A stretch of DNA of 64,000 nucleotides from Mytilus edulis (lineage: Eukaryota; Mollusca; Bivalvia; Mytilida; Mytilidae), in assembly GCF_963676685.1 (NCBI RefSeq), contig NC_092351.1, forward strand, positions 40,848,733-40,912,732, written 5' to 3'. Every line of letters begins with the position of its first letter. Position 1 is the first letter of the stretch. Of this stretch, positions 44,161 through 54,671 are shown piece after piece. The translations under genes and the position numbers were made by a program. Under the pieces are notes generated by a model. The model was not told the origin of the DNA and did not search any database. It saw only the letters and a list, made by a program, of their open reading frames with translations.

Positions 44161-45769
44161 TGACATCTTTTCAACTAAATAAGATATCTTGAAAATGGAA
44201 TGAATCAAGTATAAAAACAGCTTGCCATTAATATATCAATGCAAGTTCTGCTTCTTCTTCTGCCTGATAATGGCAGGCCCACAATCAACGAGCTGATTAA
44301 TATCTATGACTTAGGTGCGCATACAGACCCCCATCAATGATGTTGGACGATTTAATTCTTCCTGTACTTTTGGCTTTTCTAAAATACGGTCACTGCATTT
44401 GTATGCTTCTTATCTTTGTATGATATATATATTCCAGTGATGTTTTTTAAAAAGGTGAAAGCGAGTACGTTTGCCGTTTGGTCACAAAGTTGTTTAATAT
44501 TGTATTATACTTATGTTATACGTTTTGTGTTTAAAGCACATTTCTGGATTTACCAGTAAAAATGTCACGGAATAGAAGTTCCTTCATAATACAAGTTCCA
44601 AATGGAAACAATATTCTGCAATATTATTTCCACTGGAATAAATATTACAGTAAATGTTCCTAACGGAATAAATGGTATAGAATATTTGTTCCAACATGAA
44701 CAGATATTATGACATTGTTTATGACAAAGTTTCCATTGGGACTTCTGTTAGGTGGAACAAATATACGTTGACAAGAACACTTAACGTCATCATTTTTGAC
44801 AGCACTGAGAGGACTTTTAATACTTCAAAAACTGTAGGAGCTATATGGTAAACCACATTCTAATATGACTTTTTTTTTAGCTTTCGGTACAAAGCCATGT
44901 TCTAATATTTCATCGTCTTCTGTGCAAGGTACTTCCGGCTGTGTCAAGGTTTCACCTGTTTGTCCTTCTAATGTTTCTTTGAAAATAAAATAATAGAAAC
45001 AGCAACTGTTTGTCATTCTAATGTTTCTTTAAAAATAAAATAATAGGAACAGCAAATTAGAATATACAACTTTTTTAGTTTACCTACAAATCCGTCAAAT
45101 ATAGTAAACTACATTAAAAGTATAGCAGGAATTATCCAAACTAAGTTATCAAACAGTTCTTCCTATCCCGCACGCATCGAACTTCCAAACAACACTAGTA
45201 GTAACAAAAAAACCAGCAGAGATTGGCAAACAATCCACTTGAGCAGGGAAATGATTTGGCACAGACAAAAATGGGACAAAGTTAAAAAGAAGTTTGCGCG
45301 TGCACATATCATGTTCTTTGCTAAGCTAGTCTAGACCCCGTGTTTTAAAATATGGGAAAAATACTATTAAAACATTTACATTTTATTTATCATGCTGGGA
45401 ACAATTGTACAGTTTAATGATTTTGATTTTGTGGACCTTTGCAACATAGTTTCACGTGCACATATAAAACGCAGGCCCTAACGGAAAATCAAGGAACAAG
45501 GGGCAAACTTTATCAAACAAAGCCAAACGAATCTATGTAATTTTTATATAGCTCCGCGTAAATCCTCTTAATTTCTAGATTAACATGCATACGTTATATT
45601 ACATTGGGTATATTATATTTATGTATCCGTCGGCACGGCTGGTAATCTACACACGCAGAAAAATCGGTTCTGCGATGAAAACCGTGAGCGGGCTTTCCGG
45701 TTATGCTTGAGTTGAGTAGTTGTCACCGCTTCGAAAGGTATGTACATTTCTAAATCGCAATTTTCTAAT

Positions 45770-46174
45770 TTAACTGATCAAAATATTGAGAATCGGAGAA
45801 TGATATGCCGTGGCGAATAACGAAGAGACACATATATTATTTACTGTTGTGCATGACAGACAGATCCAAGATAATAGAGCTGCCAATCCATTTGCCCTCG
45901 TCTCAAGAATACTTAATAGTCGACTGATTCTTTGGTCATGCGTCTTTGGCCGCAAAACATATCTTTGCATTTTCAATGACATGACTCCGTCAGAAATCAG
46001 ATACGGTAACAGAGGTATTTTTATCACTTTTTTACACAGCATAATGTAACTTCTTAGAGGCATACACGCCTTCTTTTCTTCAAGTGGTTTACATTTAGTA
46101 TAAATAAACATTCGACAAAATATATATAAGTAACAAAGGTTTACGAAATATATCATCCAGGTCACTGAATACAT
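45770..46174 (-). pseudogene. CARD exon of the decayed paralogue
   Basis: The open frame keeps KPLEEKKA, LLPYLISDGVMSLKMQRYVL and KTHDQRISRLLSILETR, close to the intact exon at 56455-56186. After that it loses similarity through indels. The acceptor position reads CTAAAT instead of an AG. Confidence 0.8.
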
Positions 46175-46370
46175 AAGAGAAAACTACCAGTAGAACAGCA
46201 TGACATATTGATATTTAGTCGGAACTTTTGTCGCAGATACTTTTAGAGCTAAGTTGTGTTCTTCAATTTCCAAAAACAATGTACATATATGTATGTGTGA
46301 AAATGGCACGTGAAAAAAGATCAATAATAATTTGAGTATCGATAATTCATTCGATATTACATTAAAAATA

Positions 46371-46690
46371 AAATTCAATGTAATTACCAACTGTTTTTCT
46401 TATACTGTCACAAAACTCCCTCAGTTCTACTGGTAGTTTTCTCTTGTCTTTAACTTTGCAGAGTCCCTCGAAAAATTTGTCAGACAGAATTTATGAACGT
46501 TTCTGTGTATATAAGACTTTTTTTCATTAAAATAAAATTCAATGTAATTACCAACTGTTTTTCTTATACTGTCACAAAACTCCCTCAGTTCTACTGGTAG
46601 TTTTCTCTTGTCTTTAACTTTGCAGAGTCCATCGAAAAATTTGTCAGCTTCTGAACCTGACGAAAAAAGATTTTAAACACTATATATTTT
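46371..46690 (-). repeat. 164-bp direct duplication of pseudogene exon 2 plus inverted fragment
   Basis: AAATTCAATGTAATTACCAA starts at 46371 and again at 46535. Both copies carry the exon-2 3' end and its donor. A 22-bp piece of the same exon is found in opposite orientation at 46174-46195 (AAGAGAAAACTACCAGTAGA...). Confidence 0.85.
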
Positions 46691-46804
46691 GCATTTTTTT
46701 TTTAAATTTGAACACAAAATGTGTATGTTTTTTTTGGACAAAAATAGAGCAATAGACTCAAAAAATGTTTAGTTTATGTTATCAGTGTCAAACAATTATT
46801 ATAC

Positions 46805-46905
46805 ATATACACTCGTCATAGATACCAGAATTAAATTTTGTATTTATGCCAAAAGTACGTTTTATCTACAAAAGACTCATCAGTGACTACACCACTAGTA
46901 TCAAA
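46805..46905 (+). repeat. Remnant of the mussel repeat with TTCGTCTACA...GACTCATCAGTGAC
   Basis: CATAGATACCAGAATTAAA and CTACAAAAGACTCATCAGTG match the start of the units at 48550 and 48905. Confidence 0.65.
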
Positions 46906-47024
46906 TAACTGTAAGCTTTAGAAAAACAAACCATTAACTATTGTATCTACCCAATGATGACACGAACATTGTCTAAATGCGATATATTTATCCATTTTAG
47001 AACCAATACACTTTCTTCTTGGAT

Positions 47025-47042
47025 ATATATATATATATATAG
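47025..47042. repeat. (TA)n microsatellite
   Basis: A short TA run. The overlapping open frames on both strands (46918-47127 and 46954-47223) are artefacts of it. Confidence 0.85.
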
Positions 47043-47849
47043 ATACCCTTTTGGATTTACCGCGAACCTGTTCAACGCTCCCCAAATACGAATCAACAAT
47101 TGTTTTATTGTAATTCAACAGGAACAAATTAGTGGTTCACATTTAGTCTCTTGTAAAAACTTTTTCCATGTCGTCTTGTCATATTGCTTGCACTTAGGGA
47201 TGATAGCATTTGAGTTCATTTAAAATTCGAAAAATGTCGCTTCATCTTGTCATTATGACCTAATTTTACAATTTGAAGATAAATTGCGATTACCTCTTGC
47301 ATTTGAATCTTTAAATCTATATTTTCTCTAATGATGTATAATTTCTTGTTCCAATACGTTATGTAAGACCAAATTATCTAGGTTTTCAATGTCTTGAGTT
47401 ATTGGACATTCCAGGCCGGGTAGACAGGCAAACTTCTCTTTCTTTTGTTTCTTCAACGGTGGTATTGACACTTTCTGGTAATGAGATATCGGGTCCAAAA
47501 TTGTCTTTCCATATACAGTGCTATTAACGTCAAAAACGTGATTTTCCGATATTACTTTGAAAGCCGAAAAATTACCCTGACGGCCTGAGAACTGTAGATG
47601 ACATAGACATTGACATTCAGTAGGAGATTTTGGTGGCGTCACAGATGTTCTTCGGTCCTTTACACCATACTACTTAGTACTTTTTTGGTTTATTGGACAG
47701 CTGGATGCTTTGATTGACCTAGATTTTCTAATCGTTCCTTCCCTCATTTTGATGTAATGGTCAGATGATTGCATGAACAGAAATCATAATTGTTGTCTTG
47801 CAAAAGATGAAAAATCTGCTTCAATGGTTCTTCTTTTGACATTATGTTA

Positions 47850-48540
47850 TTGTGATATCTGTATGTATTGTTGTGTGCTAGAAAAAGAAAAAGGAACCAT
47901 GTCTTTTATTATCATATCAAGTGCCCAATGATAATTTTGAATTCATATATTGTAACAATATAGTTCATCAACCTTATATTTGAATGTATGCTCTTTTGGT
48001 ATTTGTTATATATACTCCCTAGTCGGTGTTTAAGATAGAGGTCACCGCACGGGAATTAATAATGAGGAAACAGTATTTGTTTTTCTTTTTGTTAAAAGGC
48101 CGTACAGCACCCTATTGCTGTACACACCCTTATCACATCTCATTTGAAACCCATGATGTATGGTAAGCTATATCAAAGATTGAACATATATACACTAGTA
48201 TATACTGATTGACTGTGTGTTGCCTACTGTTAAGTGGCAAATGTTCAAACATGTTCAGGACGGTACACACTAACACTACATACAATAAGGATTTCTGTAA
48301 TAGGAAAGACCGTGATAAACAGCTGACAATTTAAACTACCACTTGAAAATGAGGATTAATTGGATAGGGACAGCTATTAATCATTGCAACAGGCCACCGA
48401 CAGACCTTCCAAAGAGTTGTTTCATGCAAGGGTTCTGAACATGCAGAGAGCGTGGTTCATTTGTCTTCTATATATCCTAGTGTAGAGATGATTCTAACAA
48501 AGTGTGTTTTGATGCATCTGTGTGGTGTTCACTAGTACTG
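47850..48540. other. Intergenic stretch without supported gene
   Basis: Nothing recognised apart from fragments such as AAAGGCCGTACAGCACCCTA near 48097, a word resembling the end of other mussel repeats. Confidence 0.4.
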
Positions 48541-48547
48541 TTTGTAC

Positions 48548-49130
48548 CCAATAGTTATCAAAGGTACCAGGATTATTTTAGTACGTCAGACGCGCGTTTC
48601 GTCTACATAAGACTCATCAGAGACGCTCATATCAAAATATTTATAAAGCCAAACAAGTACAAAGTTGAAGAGAATTGAGGATTCAAAATTCCAAAAAGTT
48701 GTGTCAAATACGGATAAGGTAATCTATGCCTTGGATAAGAAAATCCTTAGTTTTTCGAAAAAATCAAAGTTTTGTAAACAGGAAATTAATGAAAATGACC
48801 ACATTATTGATATTCATGTCAACACCGAATTTTTGACTACTAAACAGGTGATACCCTCGGGGACCAAACGTCCACCAGCAGTAGCATCGACCCAGTGGTG
48901 TACATAGTTATCAAAGGTACCAGGATTAAAATTTAGTACGCCAGACTACAGTTTCGTCTACATATAAGACTCGTCAGTGACGCTCATATCAAAATATTTA
49001 TAAAGCTAAACAAGTACAAAGGTGAAGAGCATTGAGGATTCAAAAAGTGAATGGTAATTTATGCATGGGATAAGAAAATCCTTAGTTTTTCGAAAAAATC
49101 AAAGTTTTGTAAACAGGAAACGTTTTATAA
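48548..49130 (+). repeat. Tandem mussel repeat, ~354-bp unit (one full, one partial)
   Basis: AGTTATCAAAGGTACCAGGA occurs at about 48552 and again at about 48906. The unit carries GTTTCGTCTACATAAGACTC, AGCATTGAGGATTCAAAA-type words, GGGATAAGAAAATCCTTAG, and near its end GGTGATACCCTCGGGGACCA and CCACCAGCAG. The open frame 48665-48907 is part of the repeat. Confidence 0.85.
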
Positions 49131-49439
49131 AATAATTGTGGAGTATCTTTTTTTTTTAGTGTGAAACATTTATAAAACAAACGGCATAGTGGTTGTTAGC
49201 ATTTCATTGTTTAAAAAAAAAAGTGTATTTTTAAAAGTTGCATTTCTTAAAAGAGCTCTCAAGAATACATAATATATTACAAAATGAGTTGACACAAATA
49301 GCAATGCATTATCAAATGAGAAAGTACATGGTTGATTAGATTATAAATGTGAAAAAAGATATACGATAACAAAAGCCTTGTAATCTATATTTCACACAAA
49401 ACCGTATTTAACATCCTCTATGAATTTTTTTTTATTGTA

Positions 49440-50172
49440 AACTTGTCAGATCATTAAAGATTGCATATTTTGATTTTAATATTGCTTCACTTATAGGGTC
49501 TTTGCATCGGGACTAAACACATTTATTAAAAAAAAAAATTGTAGGCATGACACGGGTTATGTTCTTCTCAAATATTTTATGATAGTATGATACTAAACCC
49601 CTAACAGGAGGGATTGTGCCTGATATTCATATGATGAAGACATAATCTTTCAATCAGTTTAGTTAAGGTCTGGAGCTGGCATGTCAGTTAACTGCTAGAA
49701 GTCTGTTGTTATTTATATTTATGTATTATTGTCATTGTATTTATTTTCTTTTGTTACATCTTCTGACATCGTACTCGGACTTCTCTTGAACTGAATTTTA
49801 ATGTGCGTATTGTTATGCGTTTACTTTTCTACATTGGCTATAGGTATAGGAGAGGGTTGAGATCTCATAAACATGTTTAACACCGCTGCAATTTTGCACC
49901 GGTACTAAGCCAGGAGCCTCTGGCCTTTGTTAGTCTTGTTTGATTTTTAATTTTAGCTTCTTGTGTATAATTCGGAGTTTAGTATGACGTCCATTATTAC
50001 TGTACTAGTATACATATTTTTTAAGGGGCAAGCTGAAGGACGCCTACGGGTGCGGGAGTTTCTCGCTACATTCAAGACCCATTGGTGGCCTAAGGCTGTT
50101 GTTAGCTCTATGGTCGGATTGTTGTCGCTTTTATACCTTCCCCATTTCCTTTCTCAATTTTATTTTTATTAA
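49440..50172 (+). mobile_element. 3' end of a second Penelope-like copy
   Basis: The last 21 RT codons and TAA (49451-49516, SLKIAYF...GSLHRD) are followed by a tail colinear with 32530-33175, including ATGACACGGGTTATGTTCTT and GGAGCCTCTGGCCTTTGTTA. It is severely 5' truncated, as expected for incomplete target-primed insertion. Confidence 0.88.
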
Positions 50173-50179
50173 GACAAGA

Positions 50180-51640
50180 AAATGAAAACAACAATTAAAT
50201 TACTTAAGTATTTTACCATATTATACATACCCTCTGTTCAAAGTTAATCCAATTCTTAATTTTTACTATAAAGGCAGGCGGTCAAATATATATATAAGCT
50301 TATTATCTCTGTGCACTTTAATTTGTAGGTCTACTAGTATTACGGTTGGGTCCATACAATCAAAAAGTATTGTGTAAAATAAATAGTGTTATTCATCTTG
50401 TTTAACACAATCAAAATATATATTAGTTTAGTAAACTTTCATCAAAAATGTTTCCTCGTCTTGTGGTCATATGTTTTTGAATTCACATACGAGTATTTAA
50501 AGTTTAAGTACATTTAATATAGATACAAGCTTTAATCTGATATCATTTTTTGTGGTTATATCAGTAATGCTATATTGCGTTGTCGAATATATAAAGTCCA
50601 AGTGCACATTATATATATATATACACGGAAATACTTTTAATAAAACAACATTCAATACACTTTCTTACATTGCAATTACTTTTAGTAAGGTGACCAGACC
50701 CAATATTTTTTTTATTAAATCGTCAAACATACTATATGGATATTTTATATATGATTGGATTTGGAAAAATGAGTACTATTGAAATGTCGATGTCGTCAAA
50801 AAGAAATGTGGTAACAGTTTTGCCTAAAATAAGGTTAAAGATCAAATTCTGTTTTTATTTCTTTTCTTCCATACTTTCAAAATTTGAAGACATGTTCAAC
50901 AATTTAGGTTAAATTTCAGATACAGACATTTTTTGAAATCAATTAACAATGAATGCTCGCGAAAACGTAAAAAACAATTAGTAAGAAATCGATTTATTTT
51001 GGAAATTTGCGTTTTTCAAACATTTGTTTTATATTATACAAGATTAATGCATATTCTGTTAAAGTTACAGTAGTTACCATGCCGGCTGACATTCAACCTA
51101 AGCAATACAGGATAAATATTATCAAAATTGCAGAATTATGCCAAGAGTATCATCTGGTTCATCTGTCAAGGAACATGATTTAAAATGTCTACATAATTAT
51201 GTTCCTGTACAGGAGCAAAGCTCCGGACATGTAAGGTTTTCCTGTGAACTAACACATGACTTTTTTACATAAAGATTACCCCTTCAATAAAAACACAAGA
51301 TCCTACAAATTTCTGCTGACATATGCCCTTTAAAATACGCAAGGTGTAATGAATCAGTCAACTATCGCCAACTGTATTGTAAAATTGACGGAATAGGGGG
51401 TTTAGCAATGAGTAATGCGGTACAAATTTTAAGTTTGAATCGAAGTACGTAAATTTATGCTGTTTCAGTGCCGTCTCACAGGGAGGTTGCCTGATTAAAC
51501 TTACTTCTTTATTGGTGGCAAGCTTGACTCAAATTGGATAATTATTATGATGAAAGGGGTTTAAAAGAGATTTTTCTATTCATAAAGCTTTGAAATTAAC
51601 TTTCATGCCCACACAAGGGCTTGATCTTTGTCAATATTAC
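50180..51640. other. Intergenic stretch without supported gene
   Basis: AT-rich, with a short TA run near 50613. No motif-bearing open frame. Confidence 0.45.
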
Positions 51641-51647
51641 TGAAACT

Positions 51648-53340
51648 CTAAAAACCACTGAAATAGTTGTGCTCGTCCATCAAAGTCTTGTAGACAGTTT
51701 CTTTACCTACCCCAAACAGAGACGAAGTTGTGTCGCATCCGGTGAGTGCATGTACAGCAGGCAATAGTTTTACAAATTGTTGGGGAAAGACAGACACATA
51801 ATTAGTGAAAGGGTGAAAATCATCGCTCATTCTTTACACTGATAATATTCCCCATCTGCACCCACTACTCGCTTGTATGTGTCATATATATATAGTAGTG
51901 AACACACAGAACAATCACATTTGTATTAGAGGTCCGTATGATTGTTCTTCCGCTCTTTCCCATTTTTCTAAACTTCGTGTCAAATGTTAAGGCATTAAAT
52001 ATCGGCCTCCTCTTGAGTGCTAAACAAGTTACGACAGCCACTAACAGTGTTGGTATAAATAACTTTAACAGTTTCGGAATTTACAAACGGTCTGGGTATG
52101 CAAAGCTCACTTCAGGTGGAATCAAAGGGGATTTGTCAAATTTTTTCCAGTCAAGAATACTTTTCCCCTAAATAATCTGATACACTTTGATGGAAGCAGA
52201 AGTCTTTGTTCGGCGTTCCCTTGCGGCAGACTTTATAAAGTTGTTCATGTCGTAGCGGTCAAAAACATCTGCTGTCGTGTGCGCTATAGAAATTTATTGG
52301 GATATATGTGTTTAATAGTCAGCTGCAAGGTAACCGAATGTTTTACCTATCTTAACATCAATGCATTGAACCAATGCCATACCATCTCTGATGTAAGTTG
52401 TGAGTGATGGTACAGAGGAAGGTAGGGAAAATGCACAAATGACTTCAGATTCTAATTGGTTCACGAAATCAGACTTGCATGATTTTCTCATGGTGCTGTC
52501 ATCTTGAAAAAGGTAAATTGGAATAGGACCTACCGAGTGCAACAGCACATGTTCTAAGGTAACATCATCTCTACATTTTGCCAAAATCTGTGCACGTCTA
52601 AATATAAGTTCTGGATTTATGTGACCTAAAAGTATTTCCACCGATTTATATTTAAGATTTGTTTTTGTGGTCATGTTTTCAAACGTTTTTAGTTTTGACT
52701 TTGATATTGGACTATAAAACTCCTTGACTGATCTAAAGAAAGAGCACTAGTGATAAAATCACTTAATATCAGTCATGGATCATTCAGACAATGGCAAAAA
52801 CATGTTATTCATTTCTTTTCATTGTTGTTGGTTTTGTTTCTTTTTGTGAATTTGCATTATTTGCAGCAATTCCAGCCCTTTTCAGCGTTACACGACTAAG
52901 GAGTTCTAGGACAGGTCTAGTAAGGGTCCATCTAACAAGCGCAGACTTACGATTTGTTATGTCTACAGTGCCGAATGGTCCCCGTGAGGCTTTTTTAACG
53001 GTATTTTCTATTGCCATGTCGTTCATGTACCGTTAAAATGTCCAGGAGTCTATCTAAAGGCAAAGTAGCCATCTACATCTTTAAAAGGTAATCGAATATT
53101 CTCAAAAAGTTATAGCATATCGAGTATATAAACTGACATCCACCTTCAGTAATTGGTACGGCTTGTTACAAAAGCATAATGTAAAATTTGAGATGCCGAT
53201 CTCAAGGAAGTGACCAATTTCCCTCTAGTTCTGCTCTAACATTTGACAACAAAATGTCTACTGCTTCAATGAACATATCCCAGTAATTGAATGTAAGTGA
53301 TACAGCACATCCCCATTGCTTATATGTATGTATAGGAGGC
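51648..53340 (-). pseudogene. Broken copy of a widespread repeat-borne ORF family (ALTGCDTTS motif)
   Basis: Pieces in several frames lie in consistent order on the minus strand. About 53340-53220 has NYWDMF...LLSNVRAELEGNW. 53026-52805 has SALVRWTLTRPVLELLSR. 52674-52318 has a 119-codon open stretch with LLHSVGPIPIYLFQDDSTMR. About 52265-52230 has FDRYDMNNFIKSA. About 52170-52125 has ILDWKKF. 51830-51648 has LPAVHALTGCDTTSSLFGVG. From memory these belong to a large uncharacterised metazoan family of multi-copy proteins, usually transposon-associated, with the order RW, LFD..MR, FDxYxxxSIK, HALTGCDTTS. Stops and frame changes between pieces show it is dead. Confidence 0.7.
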
Positions 53341-53349
53341 TGTCTATGA

Positions 53350-54440
53350 GTTTCGAATAGCTCCGTCATATGAGCGTTATGAATTGTGTCTTGCTTGAAT
53401 TGCTAAAATAATGCTTCTGAGATAAATTAATTTGATATCATTGATTAACAAAGATATGAAATATCATATAAATGTTAAATATTTTTAATTTTGCGTTTAA
53501 AAAAAATGCTGAAATTAAATTTGAATGTACTCAATTAAATGCAAAATATTCGTAGTGTTAATCGTTTACATAAACTCTTTGATAACGGATTAATTTTGCT
53601 AAACTTAATTTGAAATCGTTAAAATAAGGTGTAACAACCATGTATATAATAACAGAAATCATATCACGGATTTTATATTGCAATGTAGACCTCAAAACTT
53701 TTTTAAGTCGATTTTTCGTTCAAGTAAACTAACGTACTTCAAAGCCCATTTTACGAAAATTGCAACGTATGATTTTTTGACGACAAGTTAAGTTTAGCCT
53801 TTGAACTATTAATACTGTGATTTATAGCCGTATATTCAGAATGACGATTAAAATCCTTAAATAAGTGACTGTTCCTTACTTGGTCACCGTACTAAAGAGT
53901 TAAAGTACTTTGAACTGTAAATTAATATATATTTTTTGGTACTTAAAGCAAGCAAGAAATGTAAAATGATAATTTATAAGACATGACGTTGTCAGTTTAT
54001 TTTCGACTTACGAGTTTGAATGTCCCTCTGGTATCTTTCGCCCGTCTTTTGCAAGCCTAACATTGATTTGTCAACAATCAAATCTAAAGACCATTCAAGA
54101 TACTTTTACGTTTGTAATATGGTAACGTTAAAATTTTATAGCAGTCGACCTATTTTTTCCTTTCGCTACTAGATTGAATAGTTGTTAGGAAACGATGAAT
54201 TATTCTAAGAAAACAAATTTTACAAACCATGTTTCATGTAAAACTGTATATCTTTTATAGCAAAATTAGCAAAAAATTACGAAAAACATGGTAATTAATT
54301 AATTTTGAACACTGTTAAAAATAGTAGAGTTTTAAAACAAGAATAACACGACTAAACAACTATTTGTTTTAATATTTTTCTACTCAAGAGCTAGCTGCCT
54401 TAAATTCATTAATTAAATATTGATAGACATATTTATTGAT
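53350..54440. other. Intergenic stretch downstream of the DD-CARD gene
   Basis: No feature supported. The 3' untranslated region of the DD-CARD gene must lie in its upper part, immediately below 54448. Confidence 0.4.
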
Positions 54441-54447
54441 GTCATGT

Positions 54448-54671
54448 CTAATGTTTTTCTGGAAAATCTATCTTGGCTATCATATCTTGTATTTTCATCA
54501 ATATATTGTAAGCTGGACTTATACTTTCATCACTATCTAAAGATTCACAAGAAGAAAACAACCGCTTTGGTCTCAACATACAGGTAGCAGACATTTTGCC
54601 GGGTCCATACTCTTCAGAACAAGATACTTCAGGCGGTGTCAATGTTTCCCCTGTTTCTTTTTCAAACGATG
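54448..54671 (-). CDS. DD-CARD gene, terminal exon
   Basis: The acceptor TCTATTTGTAG leads into SFEKETGETLTPPEVSCSEE and a Ser/Glu-rich tail ending FPEKH and TAG. The TGETLT.PEV.C motif is conserved in the paralogue's last exon. Confidence 0.85.

Larger units (their letters stand above)
44825..47842 (-). pseudogene. Decayed paralogue of the DD-CARD adaptor gene
   Basis: Four of five parent exons are recognisable in order on the minus strand. Exon 1 spans 47842-47294, with a conserved start MSKEE.LKQIFHLLQ, a frameshift and stop soon after, then TPPKSPTECQCL in another frame and the same donor GAG|GTAAT. The exon 2 tail lies near 46665-46545 and again at about 46500-46382 as a 164-bp direct duplication (KLPVELREFCDSIRKTV). 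The CARD exon spans about 46100-45820, with PLLPYLISDGVMSLKMQRYV, acceptor AG changed to AT, and a scrambled end. The last exon spans about 44978-44825 (TGETLTQPEVPCTEDDE). The death-domain exon is absent. The frameshifts, lost acceptor and missing exon make a functional product unlikely. Confidence 0.85.

Noticed and set aside
52791..53036. Plus-strand open frame with a signal-peptide-like start
   Set aside because: It is antisense to the recognisable RW-motif fragment of the broken ALTGCDTTS family member.
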